Source of the DNA: Calothrix sp. HK-06
GTDB taxonomy: Bacteria > Cyanobacteriota > Cyanobacteriia > Cyanobacteriales > Nostocaceae
Assembly (NCBI RefSeq): GCF_001904745.1
Contig: NZ_MRCD01000005.1
Location: 124,001 to 188,000 of the forward strand
Direction: 5' to 3'
Length of the DNA stretch: 64,000 bases
The first letter of the stretch is position 1; every line of letters begins with the position of its first letter. Under the pieces are notes generated by a model. The model saw nothing but the letters and a program-made list of their open reading frames with translations. It was not told the origin of the DNA and did no database searches. Position numbers and translations under genes: made by a program. Positions 55,888 through 63,965 of the stretch are shown here, one piece after another.

Positions 55888-57483
55888 ATGCCCCTTGAAA
55901 CCATGCCATCCTTAAACCTGGCGATAGCCCGTCTAGTTCATGCTGGCACCAACAATTTCGCTATTTGGGTGGTGCGCGCTCCTTACTCTAGTGGGCACGT
56001 TTTTCACGATTGCGTTTGGACACCCAACCTGACACAAGTTTGGCAGGAATGGCAACAATTGTTTGCAGGTCACAGCAACCTTGATGTATCTCCCAACGCC
56101 AACGAATCTGATAAAATTCAATCGAATTACTCCTTACCAATCGAATTACCCCAACCCGCCACAGGACAACCAACTAATTACGCTGGGCGCCTGATGCAGT
56201 ACTTTGGTAACTGTTTATGGCAATGGGTATTCGATGGACCAATTTTAAATAGCTTAGAACACAGTCGAGGAATCGCAGCAGGACAAGAAAAAAGTCTCCG
56301 TCTGCGTCTAGAAATACGCGACCCCTATTTGGTATCGGTACCTTGGGAAATAATGCAGCGTCCCGGTCAAGCTGCAATTTCTCTAAGTCAAAACGTCATA
56401 TTTAGCCGTACCACCAGCGACGTTGACAAATTACCATCTTTACGTAGCGATGCTGGGTTAAATGTGTTGCTTGTGCTTGGCGATGACGAAAATCTCCAAC
56501 TTGAGGCTGAGGCTGAACTTTTAAAGCGAACCTTAACACAAGGTGCTGCCACTGGTAGCAACTCACGCGGTTACGCTCCATGTATCGTTACTAAACTAAT
56601 TCGCCCTACCCCTGAAGAATTAATCGCGGCATTAGAAACGCGGGCATATAACGTGTTTTTTTATGCTGGTCATGGCTTGCGTGGCCCAGATGGCGGCATA
56701 TTAAATCTACACCCCAAAGCTACACTCAACGGCATTGAGTTGGCTCAGGTATTAACGCGCACAGGTGTAAAACTAGCTGTTTTTAATTCGTGTTGGGGCG
56801 CCCAACCTTTGGCAGTTAATCATCAACCAATACCTTACAGCAGCTTGGCAGAAGTATTAATACGACATGGCGTACCAGCAGTATTGGGAATGCGCGACGA
56901 AATTGCCGACCATGAAAGTCTTAGCTTTATTCAAGCTTTCTCAGAAGCACTGCGTTCACGTCGAGCAATCGATGAAGCGGTAGCCGATGCTAGGCAAAAA
57001 CTACTATCTTTATATAAATTTAACCAACCTGGTTGGACACTACCCGTTCTTTATTTACATCCAGAGTTTGACGGGCAATTAATTCGCAGCTTAGACGAGA
57101 GCATTACCGAATTACCGACTTCTCTACCAGAATTTAGAAAAACATTTCCTGCTGCTTCACTGCGACTACTTACAGATGGAACAAAACAACTACTTCCAAC
57201 TCCCATCACCCGTATTGGTCGTACCACAGACAACAACATAATCATTCCCGATTTATCAGTTTCTAGACAACATGCTCAAATTATTTGTCGAGATAGTTTT
57301 ATTGACACAAAGTTAGAGCAAAGTTACTACTTACGTGATGATTCAACAGCAGGTACTTTAATATATCAGTCTGGAGCATGGCAACGAATTCATCATGAAG
57401 AAGTACCACTAAGGTCAGGAACGCAATTAAAATTTGGCAGTAGCCGTGGTGACATTTGGGAGTTTATGATTGAAAACTCATAG
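55888..57483 (+). CDS. CHAT protease fused to C-terminal FHA domain
   Basis: A 531-residue protein. The CHAT (caspase-like, clan CD) domain covers about 190-395 with the His in FFYAGHG (His262) and Cys in FNSCWGAQP (Cys302), so the dyad is intact. A C-terminal FHA domain (about 440-530) has ITRIGRTTDNN, SVSRQHAQ (Arg445, Ser458, His462), the residues that contact phosphothreonine. The N-terminal 190 residues are a further region with WEIMQRPG. It should be a protease recruited or activated by a phosphorylated partner. Located after the PP2C gene, same strand. Confidence 0.92.
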   Translation: MPLETMPSLNLAIARLVHAGTNNFAIWVVRAPYSSGHVFHDCVWTPNLTQVWQEWQQLFAGHSNLDVSPNANESDKIQSNYSLPIELPQPATGQPTNYAGRLMQYFGNCLWQWVFDGPILNSLEHSRGIAAGQEKSLRLRLEIRDPYLVSVPWEIMQRPGQAAISLSQNVIFSRTTSDVDKLPSLRSDAGLNVLLVLGDDENLQLEAEAELLKRTLTQGAATGSNSRGYAPCIVTKLIRPTPEELIAALETRAYNVFFYAGHGLRGPDGGILNLHPKATLNGIELAQVLTRTGVKLAVFNSCWGAQPLAVNHQPIPYSSLAEVLIRHGVPAVLGMRDEIADHESLSFIQAFSEALRSRRAIDEAVADARQKLLSLYKFNQPGWTLPVLYLHPEFDGQLIRSLDESITELPTSLPEFRKTFPAASLRLLTDGTKQLLPTPITRIGRTTDNNIIIPDLSVSRQHAQIICRDSFIDTKLEQSYYLRDDSTAGTLIYQSGAWQRIHHEEVPLRSGTQLKFGSSRGDIWEFMIENS

Positions 57484-57701
57484 ACAGTTTGTCAAAAATG
57501 CATGAAATTACTCTTGACATAATTAGATTTTTATTTAAAACATATTATTTCAACGTATTATTCTGTGAGTATCACTTAAATATTTTGTATCATACAAAAA
57601 CAATACGCGATCATTTTATTCGTTTTGCGGAAAGGCTCGCATTTATGCTGTAGCTCTTGGTACACAAACAAATTAAACCATCCAATAAGGAAAGCCTAGA
57701 A

Positions 57702-58346
57702 ATGACTCACACAAAAAACGACGCACTTAACAGATCAGAGTTTCAACCATCTGCAATTCACCTAGAGTTGCTCGAAGCATTACTCGAAACCGACGAAGCA
57801 ACATACCCCTGGAACCCAGCATCACCCGAATCAGAAGATTTCTTTCATCAATGTGACGCGCATTTTGCCATTGATGAACTTCTCGAAGTTGATGGAAACG
57901 GGCGCCAAGAAGCTTTTTATAGCCATCTTGATACTCTGTGGTCTAACACACCAACCTTGCAATCTCAATGTAGCACAACTGTAGTATCTATATCCAAACT
58001 TAAAGAAAGTTTACAATCAGCGATTTCTTCCCGGATTCCTCACGAATGGATAGAGAAGATAGCACACAAAGCAAGTGATTTATTTAATTCGCCAATGTCA
58101 ATAGCAGATCAATTAGTAGAAATTGCCGCATCTGTAGTGCCCGCTTTAGGCACCGATGATTTATCAGTACTAGCGCGTCCATATGCGTATGCAATGCGTA
58201 GTGAAGCAACCACACTAGAATCAACACTTAAAAAAGTGGGTGGACACGACTGGAATAATTTATCAGAAATCGAGCAAGCGCGGGTGAGTGTAGCAGTAGC
58301 TTACTACGCACTCCAACAACTCAAAAAATCTCAAGCAATAGACTAA
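57702..58346 (+). CDS. Unknown protein in the CHAT-FHA neighbourhood
   Basis: A 214-residue acidic, helical, soluble protein that I do not recognise. Notable segments are IHLELLEALLETDEATYPWN, FFHQCDAHFAIDELLEVDG and DDLSVLARPYAYAMRSEATT, and a stretch of alpha-helical heptads near the end. The frame opens at 57657 on a TTG; AAGGAAA ten bases before the ATG at 57702 favours that start. Same strand as the PP2C and CHAT-FHA genes, but 218 bases from the latter. It could be a substrate or adaptor of the protease; this is a guess from position. Confidence 0.6.
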   Translation: MTHTKNDALNRSEFQPSAIHLELLEALLETDEATYPWNPASPESEDFFHQCDAHFAIDELLEVDGNGRQEAFYSHLDTLWSNTPTLQSQCSTTVVSISKLKESLQSAISSRIPHEWIEKIAHKASDLFNSPMSIADQLVEIAASVVPALGTDDLSVLARPYAYAMRSEATTLESTLKKVGGHDWNNLSEIEQARVSVAVAYYALQQLKKSQAID

Positions 58347-58647
58347 GTGCTTGGTAAACAAGATGATAAAACGCGATTTAGTATCAGGTGCAGGGTGTCG
58401 CTAGATTCGATTTAATCAAATTGACGTTTGATGGGAATATATTTTAGTAATACTCCAAGAGCATCTTGCACTGATTATGTAATCAAATTCTATAATCAAG
58501 AATACACAAAGACCATTTCACTATTTTAAATCTAACTATAGACTCTTGTGCTGTAACAACTATCTATCAAAAGATAGAATTAAAGTTAAAGCAAAACAGT
58601 AAAGTAATGCAATTCAGGTTATGAGTGAGTCATATGAATATCAAAAT

Positions 58648-58680
58648 AAAAAGCAACCGGGAAAACCCAGTCGCTTTTTT
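58648..58680 (-). terminator. Terminator at the end of the FHA-PrsW gene
   Basis: AAAAAGC-AACCGGG-AAAA-CCCAGTCGCTTTTTT forms an imperfect stem flanked by A and T runs, so it can work in both directions. It overlaps the stop codon of the minus-strand gene. The gap 58347-58647 shows nothing else. Confidence 0.85.
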
Positions 58681-60055
58681 ATTTTCTTTCTAAAAAACGT
58701 GTAGCAAAATTTTGTGAACGGTTTGGAGAAAGAGCGCGTGCTTTGAGAATAGCAGCCATCAAAAATGCGTATGAAATTACACCAACAACAACTAGTAACA
58801 AAGCATTAATAGCTCCAGAAGCATTCCATAAAGCATGAAGCGCGGCCGCAGTTAAGTAACCCACAATTAAAATTCGTACCCCCCTACTTGGTTTAAGAAC
58901 AGCTAAACCAATGAAATATCCTAAATAACCGCTATAAGCCATATGGCCAGCGACTAATCCTAATATTCGGGGAATTAAAAGCTGTAACCCTACCAATTGT
59001 CCAGCATCGGCACCCGATTGTTGTGCAACACTTAATGTAATTTGTGGTACATATTGACCAAGTGTTTCCAACAGAGTAAAACCAACTGCCGAAGCAGTGC
59101 CAAGTAGAATACCATCTAGAGGTTCAGAGACACCAAGTCGTTCACGCCAAGGAGAAGGAAGCGTTCTTGATATTAAAAATATACCCAAAACAGGCAAAGC
59201 TTTGAGTAATTCCTCCATTAAGCCGGCGCCGAAAAACATCCGCACAAGTAATTCAGTTAAGGTAATTTCCTGATTTTCTCTGGGTAAATTACCTGGTAGA
59301 ACAACACGGAATATATAAATAAATAAATCTAAAATAGGGCTTTTTAAAATTATCGCCGTCCCCAAAGCAGAAGCTAGTAATATCCACCAAGGTTTGTGCT
59401 TGCCACACAAACGATAAATAAAATAATATGCAGCAGAAGCAATATAAGTACCAACAATAACTTGATTAGCTTGCGGCGAACCAACCGTAGCAAACATTAA
59501 CACTACAAATACAACAGTTAAGATACCAGGGATTAAAAAAGCTTTGCTAGTTAAATCCTTTCCGGTTGAGATAATTGGGAACAACTGTGTAAAGCTTACA
59601 GAATCTATTTGTGTTGGTGCCTCATATTTGCTTGCGGGGGTGAGTGAAGTAGCGGCAGCGGAATTAATAGCAGTTTGTTGATGAGCATTATTTTCATATT
59701 CAAACTGAAATATGGGGCCATCCTGTGCTAAAGAAATGCGGTCACCAGAATGTAACTCTTGACAACCCTCAAGACGCTGCCCATTAAGGTAAGTACCATT
59801 AGCACTACTAAGGTCACAAATCACCCAACTGCATCGACCATCAGGGGAAGGAGAAATGGAACGAACAACCGCATGGCGCCGTGATACCATCCGAAACTTA
59901 ATGGCATCCAAAGCAATTTGACAACCAGGGTCGCGTCCAATTACCACCTCTCGATTTTTGAGTAGCGCATAATTCGACTCAGACCCACTAGGTACTCCAT
60001 TACCAGACACTAGCCGTAGAAAAGCATTCGTCAACGGCACGTTTTTGCCTGTCAT
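58679..60055 (-). CDS. FHA domain fused to PrsW intramembrane protease
   Basis: A 458-residue protein. An N-terminal FHA domain (about 30-115) has VVIGRDPGCQ (Arg41), VSRRHAVVR (Ser58, His61) and SSANGTYLNG (Asn86), all pThr-binding positions. Residues about 170-440 are a multi-helix membrane domain with the PrsW (M82) motifs: EELLK (Glu281, Glu282, Lys285), LLETLGQY (Glu330), GHMAYSGYLGY (His371) and LHALWN (His407). PrsW cleaves anti-sigma factors within or near the membrane in Bacillus. Here phosphothreonine binding would gate it. It converges on the CHAT-FHA gene group. Confidence 0.9.
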   Translation of the reverse strand: MTGKNVPLTNAFLRLVSGNGVPSGSESNYALLKNREVVIGRDPGCQIALDAIKFRMVSRRHAVVRSISPSPDGRCSWVICDLSSANGTYLNGQRLEGCQELHSGDRISLAQDGPIFQFEYENNAHQQTAINSAAATSLTPASKYEAPTQIDSVSFTQLFPIISTGKDLTSKAFLIPGILTVVFVVLMFATVGSPQANQVIVGTYIASAAYYFIYRLCGKHKPWWILLASALGTAIILKSPILDLFIYIFRVVLPGNLPRENQEITLTELLVRMFFGAGLMEELLKALPVLGIFLISRTLPSPWRERLGVSEPLDGILLGTASAVGFTLLETLGQYVPQITLSVAQQSGADAGQLVGLQLLIPRILGLVAGHMAYSGYLGYFIGLAVLKPSRGVRILIVGYLTAAALHALWNASGAINALLLVVVGVISYAFLMAAILKARALSPNRSQNFATRFLERK

Positions 60056-60131
60056 TCATTTACAAGGTGGTTATTAACGATTTTACTCATTGATAAATAC
60101 AATATAGCTTCACTCTATATAAGCAGAATTA

Positions 60132-60160
60132 AAAATTAAAAATTAAAAATAAAAACACCT
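60132..60160. repeat. AAATTAA tandem repeats
   Basis: AAAATTAAAAATTAAAAATTAAAAATAAAAAC, a seven-base tandem array between two minus-strand genes. A CT-repeat (about 60249-60268) and the hairpin GAGCGGGCATCCCTGCCC (60274-60291) follow. Confidence 0.75.
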
Positions 60161-60307
60161 TTAGTAAACCATACTGAGTATTACCAAAGCGTGTCTACAC
60201 AAAAATTTACCAAAGTAAATATATTAATTCTGTATTTTTCAAATCTTTTTCTCTCTCTCTCTCTCTCTTGTGGAGCGGGCATCCCTGCCCACCCCTCCCC
60301 TACACAT

Positions 60308-60919
60308 CTAAACTTCTGCCAGTTCTAAATTTTGCTCAACATGCTCAACCCTAGTACCAAGCAACTTAAGAAACTCAGCTAACCAACGTGGATGAGCAGG
60401 CCAAGCAGGCGCCGTCACCAAGTTACCATCAACAATAGCCTCATCAACTGCAATTTCTACGTATTTTCCACCCGCCCCATTCACATCTGGGCTACAAGCC
60501 GGATACGCAGTACAAGTTTTACCTTTTAGTACATCTGCTGCCGCAAGTAACTGTAAACCGTGGCAAATAGCAGCAATAGGTTTATTTGCGTAGGCAAAGT
60601 GACGGGTAACTTCTATCACTTTTTGATTTAAACGAATATATTCAGGCGCCCGACCACCAGGAATAACCAAAGCATCATAACTCGCAGCTTGGATTTTATC
60701 AAACGTAGCATTGAGGGTAAAATTATGACCAGGTTTCTCGCTGTACGTTTGGTCTCCCTCAAAATCATGCACAGCAGTACGTATTTTCTCACCAGCCTTT
60801 TTGTTTGGGCAAACAGCGTGTACAGTGTGACCAAGCATCTGTAAAGCTTGGAAAGGAACCATCACCTCATAATCTTCTACAAAATCGCCTACAAGCATTA
60901 AAATATTCTTACTAGCCAT
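60308..60919 (-). CDS. DJ-1/PfpI family protein
   Basis: A 203-residue class I glutamine amidotransferase-like protein, close to PfpI/YhbO/DJ-1. The nucleophilic elbow is [10 protein letters not shown] with the Cys followed by His, and PSxxPGG-like [12 protein letters not shown] carries the oxyanion region. Members act as deglycases, glyoxalases or stress chaperones; the exact reaction is unsettled. Frame start at 60931 is a GTG; AGAGGTG nine bases before the ATG at 60919 favours that start. Confidence 0.9.
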   Translation of the reverse strand: MASKNILMLVGDFVEDYEVMVPFQALQMLGHTVHAVCPNKKAGEKIRTAVHDFEGDQTYSEKPGHNFTLNATFDKIQAASYDALVIPGGRAPEYIRLNQKVIEVTRHFAYANKPIAAICHGLQLLAAADVLKGKTCTAYPACSPDVNGAGGKYVEIAVDEAIVDGNLVTAPAWPAHPRWLAEFLKLLGTRVEHVEQNLELAEV

Positions 60920-61038
60920 ACTTTTCAGCACCTCTTCGTTTTAATAAAAAGATTGCAAATGATTTTCGCTTATTTACTACATTAAAGTATAATATAAGCG
61001 CAATTTTACTGAACCTAAATAAAAATAAACATTTATAA

Positions 61039-61142
61039 AATCCCCCCTAGCCCCCTTAATAAGGGGGGAAAATAGGGTTTAAAGCCCCCTTATCAAGGTG
61101 GGAAAAGAAGGTTTAAAGCCCCCCTTATTAAGGTGGGTTGGG
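61039..61142. repeat. CCCCCTTAATAAGGGGGG hairpin repeats
   Basis: Three inverted units of the form CCCCTTATTAAGGGG with AAAGCCCCC spacers. The same units border the BrxL fragment at 62868-62977. Such elements are dispersed in many cyanobacterial chromosomes. Confidence 0.85.
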
Positions 61143-61560
61143 GGGGATTGAATTCTATTTATTGTAGTATTAGAAGTCAATAATAATTTAAATTAGTTCA
61201 ACAAAGGAATAATTTGTAAAATATTAAAGAATTTATGCCTGATAAGCTACAGATAAAAAAAATTAAAAACAGAGTTATGCGTATCACTGTTACCTCTTAA
61301 CGACCTACGTAAAAGAATTAATAAATTAAGCTAATAACTAGACAATCATTTTTTAGAACAGTAAGAAGTGTTGTTAGTTAAATTGAATTCTAAAGCTCGT
61401 GCTAACATAAACTATCCTTGAAACACAGAATACAGGAGAGCTTTTAGCGCAGGTATGGCGCCATGCAAACGATATAATCAGCTTTTTGAAGTCACATTGC
61501 TCAGGTAATAGGGGCAATCTAAAGATTAGAGGAGCCAACTTCGTTTATATTTCGCTAGCA
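61143..61560. other. AT-rich intergenic segment before the 66-base repeats
   Basis: About 420 bases with no recognised gene, remnant or structure, except one GGCGCC in ATGGCGCCAT near 61460. Confidence 0.5.
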
Positions 61561-61782
61561 TCGATTAGCGATAAAACACTTTTTTGTTGATTTTACAAGG
61601 GTTTAAGGAATTGAGGGTGGCTGATCTCGATTTGCGATAAAACACTTTTTTGTTGGTTTTGCAAGGGTTTGAGGATTTGAGAGAGTCTTATCTCGATTAG
61701 CGATAAAACACTTTTTTGTTGGTTTTGCAAGGGTTTGAGGATTTGAGAAAGTCTTATCTCGATTTGCAATAAAACACTTTTA
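61561..61782. repeat. 66-base direct tandem repeat, three and a third copies
   Basis: Units start at 61561, 61627, 61693 and 61759 (partial), each with TCGATTAGCGATAAAACACT or one-base variants, then TTTTGTTGGTTTTGCAAGGG. The spacing is exactly 66. The last copy runs into the stop of the AlbA_2/RecG-like fragment. 66 bases are 22 codons, and on the minus strand a frame with repeats of QNQQKSVLSLIEIRLSQILK is open, but no start or function is apparent. Confidence 0.9.
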
Positions 61783-61971
61783 TGCCCAAAAAGGGAGATA
61801 GCGAGCATAGCGGGTAGATGTTGATTCAGATTCATCTGTCCGGATCAAGCCAGCTTCTTTTATAGCTCCTATAATTTGAGAAACTGTTGCTGCCTGTGAC
61901 TCAGCTAGACGAAACCGCTCCCGTAAAGTTTGGTTAGACATTCGTTTATTGTTTACGTACAACAGGCATAA
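61780..61971 (-). pseudogene. C-terminal fragment of AlbA_2/RecG-like ATP-binding protein
   Basis: The minus-strand frame reads NLCLLYVNNKRMSNQTLRERF, then AATVSQIIGAIKEAGLIRTD and ends TRYARYLPFWA, the typical winged-helix end of proteins annotated as transcriptional regulator or RecG-like helicase with an AlbA_2 domain. Homology stops at about 61971, where the BrxL fragment starts on the other strand. Confidence 0.8.
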
Positions 61972-62868
61972 ATTCGTTCATATTCCCGACCGCTACATCT
62001 TAGAATACAACAAACTATTAATGCGTGGTGTCTGGGCAGAAGTAGATTTACGTTACGAATTTGATGAAGAAGCATCAGGAAAAAGTAGTCCTTTCTGGAT
62101 CGATAGTATCAAACCTATACAATTAGCACGCTTTCACCTTAATGAATACCGCGAATGCCGCAGCCAATTAACTACATCAGAGTGGATAGATTTACTTATC
62201 CGTAGTATTGGCATCGAACCATTTTATTTTAACCAAAGGCAAAAATTACTGTTTTTGGTACGACTTATCCCTCTGTGCGAACAAAATTATAACTTGGTTG
62301 AATTAGGACCCTGCGGCACTGGAAAATCTTATGGCTACCAAGAACTAAGTCCTTATGGCATTTTATTAACAGGTTCCGCTACAGTTGCTAACCTTTTCTA
62401 TAATATTACCTCTGGCAAGATGGGGCTAATTGGTTTATGGGATGCAATAGCGTTTGACAAAGTAGCAGACCTACAAAAAATGCCCAAAGAAGTAATTACT
62501 ACACTTAAAACCTACTGCGAGTCAGGAACTTTCACATTTAGAAAAAGAACCACTATCAGGAAAGGACTATCGGGAAGTGCATCTATTGCGATGTTCGGCA
62601 ATACAAGCCGACCTGTAGAAATAATGGTGCGTTCTTCTCACCTATTCGCACCAATGCCAGACGTAATTCGAGAAGACATGGCTTTTCTCGACCGCCTGCA
62701 TTATTATATTCCCGGTTGGGAAATCCCCAAAATGCGGATTGAGTTTTTCACAGACCATTATGGGTTTGTCGTAGACTATTTAGCTGAAGCTTTACGCGAA
62801 CTACGGCGCCACGTGACACAAAAACTGTATGAACTTTTTTACAAGCCTTATACACAAAGTAAACACCC
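61972..62868 (+). pseudogene. Internal fragment of BrxL (BREX Lon-like ATPase)
   Basis: About 299 codons in frame match the central part of BrxL: FVHIPDRYILEYNKLLMRGVW, LARFHLNEYRECRSQLTTSE, GTGKSYGYQELSPYGILLTG (Walker A-like ELGPCGTGKS), NLFYNITSGKMGLIGLWDAI, HLFAPMPDVI and LHYYIPGWEIPKMRIEFFTD. The N-terminal third and the C-terminal Lon-type protease part are missing. An open frame from 61949 to 62959 includes flanking repeat sequence. BREX needs several other genes, none present, so this is a fossil. Confidence 0.88.
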
Positions 62869-62977
62869 TACCCCTAGCCCCCTTAATAAGGGGGGAACAA
62901 GAAAAGAAGTAATAATAATAATTTTGTCTCACAAACAAATCTTAGCCCCCCCTTATTAAGGGGGGGTTGGGGGGGAT
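62868..62977. repeat. CCCCCTTAATAAGGGGGG repeats at the BrxL fragment end
   Basis: Two inverted units border the 3' end of the BrxL fragment; the last codons of the open frame (PSPLNKGG and APPY) are translated repeat. Confidence 0.85.
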
Positions 62978-62981
62978 TTAA

Positions 62982-63434
62982 TTAAATTAATTTAAATTCT
63001 TCCAACGCTTTAGGAAAGTTTTTGTTTTCATGTCCAGAGCGGCTAAGTTTAATTAATGCAAATCTTTCTAAAGGTGATAATGCTGCCCATTGCGGCGCCG
63101 TTATATTTACATTATATTCGCTTGCTTCTTCTTGAACGCTCTCTGGTATATTATTTTCATCCATCCACGCTGGGTGTGATTCGACAGGTAATTCACTTGG
63201 ATAACTGCCTGTACGTTGATGTATAAGATTTTGTAAATTCTGTCGGTAGGTTTCTATTTCTTGCTCATTTGTACAGGGTGACTCGACTAATGCTTGACGC
63301 TCATCTTGAGTTAAGTGGCTCCAATCTGCTAATTTTAATTTGATTCCACAAGTGTCAAGGTTGTATCTTGCTTGCATGGGAATACATCGTAGGGAATCAA
63401 CAAAATCTGTTTCAAATTCAAAGAATTGTGTCAT
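62982..63434 (-). CDS. narM: Nitrate reductase-associated protein
   Basis: A 150-residue protein matching NarM, needed for nitrate reductase (NarB) activity in cyanobacteria. FFEFETDFVDSLRCIPMQAR, YNLDTCGIKLKLADWSHL, the two conserved Cys, and WAALSPLERFALIKLSRSGH followed by ENKNFPKALEEFKL are family hallmarks. No nar or nrt gene is adjacent in this window. Upstream are the ATCCGTTAC repeats. Confidence 0.92.
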   Translation of the reverse strand: MTQFFEFETDFVDSLRCIPMQARYNLDTCGIKLKLADWSHLTQDERQALVESPCTNEQEIETYRQNLQNLIHQRTGSYPSELPVESHPAWMDENNIPESVQEEASEYNVNITAPQWAALSPLERFALIKLSRSGHENKNFPKALEEFKLI

Positions 63435-63470
63435 ATGTAATGCAAAAAATTCTTATTTATAACAAGTTTA

Positions 63471-63498
63471 TCCGTTACATCCGTTACATCCGTTGCCA
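63471..63498. repeat. ATCCGTTAC short tandem repeats
   Basis: ATCCGTTACATCCGTTACATCCGTTGCC, inverse of the array at 25224-25255. It lies between the PsiE-like gene and narM. Confidence 0.7.
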
Positions 63499-63506
63499 GT
63501 AATGTT

Positions 63507-63965
63507 CTAATGTCTAGGTTTAGAGTTACTAACGCGGATAATAAAATAACTAATTGCTAAAGATAAAACAGCCAAACCTAAACCAATAATGTCTATTCCT
63601 TCAACTTTATCTAAATCAAGAATAATGATTTTTCTGGCTACCGCAATTAAAGATGTCACGATTACTAATTCTACTTGTAATACGTGCTTTTTCAGATAAC
63701 CTGTAATATTTTCTAATATTTCTAGGGCAATTAAAACGTTTAAAAACAATCCAAACACTTGGAATAATGTCTTATAAAAGCTACCATATTTCGGCGAGAC
63801 TAATTCTTTAAATGTAAAGGTGATTAAATCAGCAATTGCTACTACAATTACAAGCAACATACAGACTGAGAGAACTTTCGCGACAATCACCTCTAGATTT
63901 TCGATGATATGCATAAAGTTTTCGTCTTTGGTCATTTCACGAAAGCGTTTAATTAACCCCCTCAT
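63507..63965 (-). CDS. PsiE-family membrane protein
   Basis: A 152-residue protein with four transmembrane helices (LSVCMLLVIVVAIADLITF, FQVFGLFLNVLIALEILENI, VELVIVTSLIAVARKIIIL, IIGLGLAVLSLAISYFII). This is the phosphate-starvation-inducible PsiE family; function is unknown. TAAGG lies just before the ATG. The end of the window lies 35 bases beyond. Confidence 0.85.
   Translation of the reverse strand: MRGLIKRFREMTKDENFMHIIENLEVIVAKVLSVCMLLVIVVAIADLITFTFKELVSPKYGSFYKTLFQVFGLFLNVLIALEILENITGYLKKHVLQVELVIVTSLIAVARKIIILDLDKVEGIDIIGLGLAVLSLAISYFIIRVSNSKPRH

Noticed and set aside
55888-57483. CHAT protease as part of a type III-E CRISPR (Craspase) system
   Set aside because: No gRAMP/Cas7-11 or other cas gene and no array nearby; the protein has an FHA domain rather than the TPR part of TPR-CHAT.
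61561-61782. Tandem repeats as a CRISPR array
   Set aside because: The 66-base units are contiguous and nearly identical along their whole length; there are no variable spacers and no cas genes.
61593-61835. 80-codon minus-strand frame over the 66-base repeats
   Set aside because: Open only because the period is a multiple of three; overlaps the AlbA_2-like fragment in another frame.
61972-62868. Working BREX system
   Set aside because: Only an internal part of BrxL is present; no brxA, brxB, brxC, pglX or pglZ in the window.
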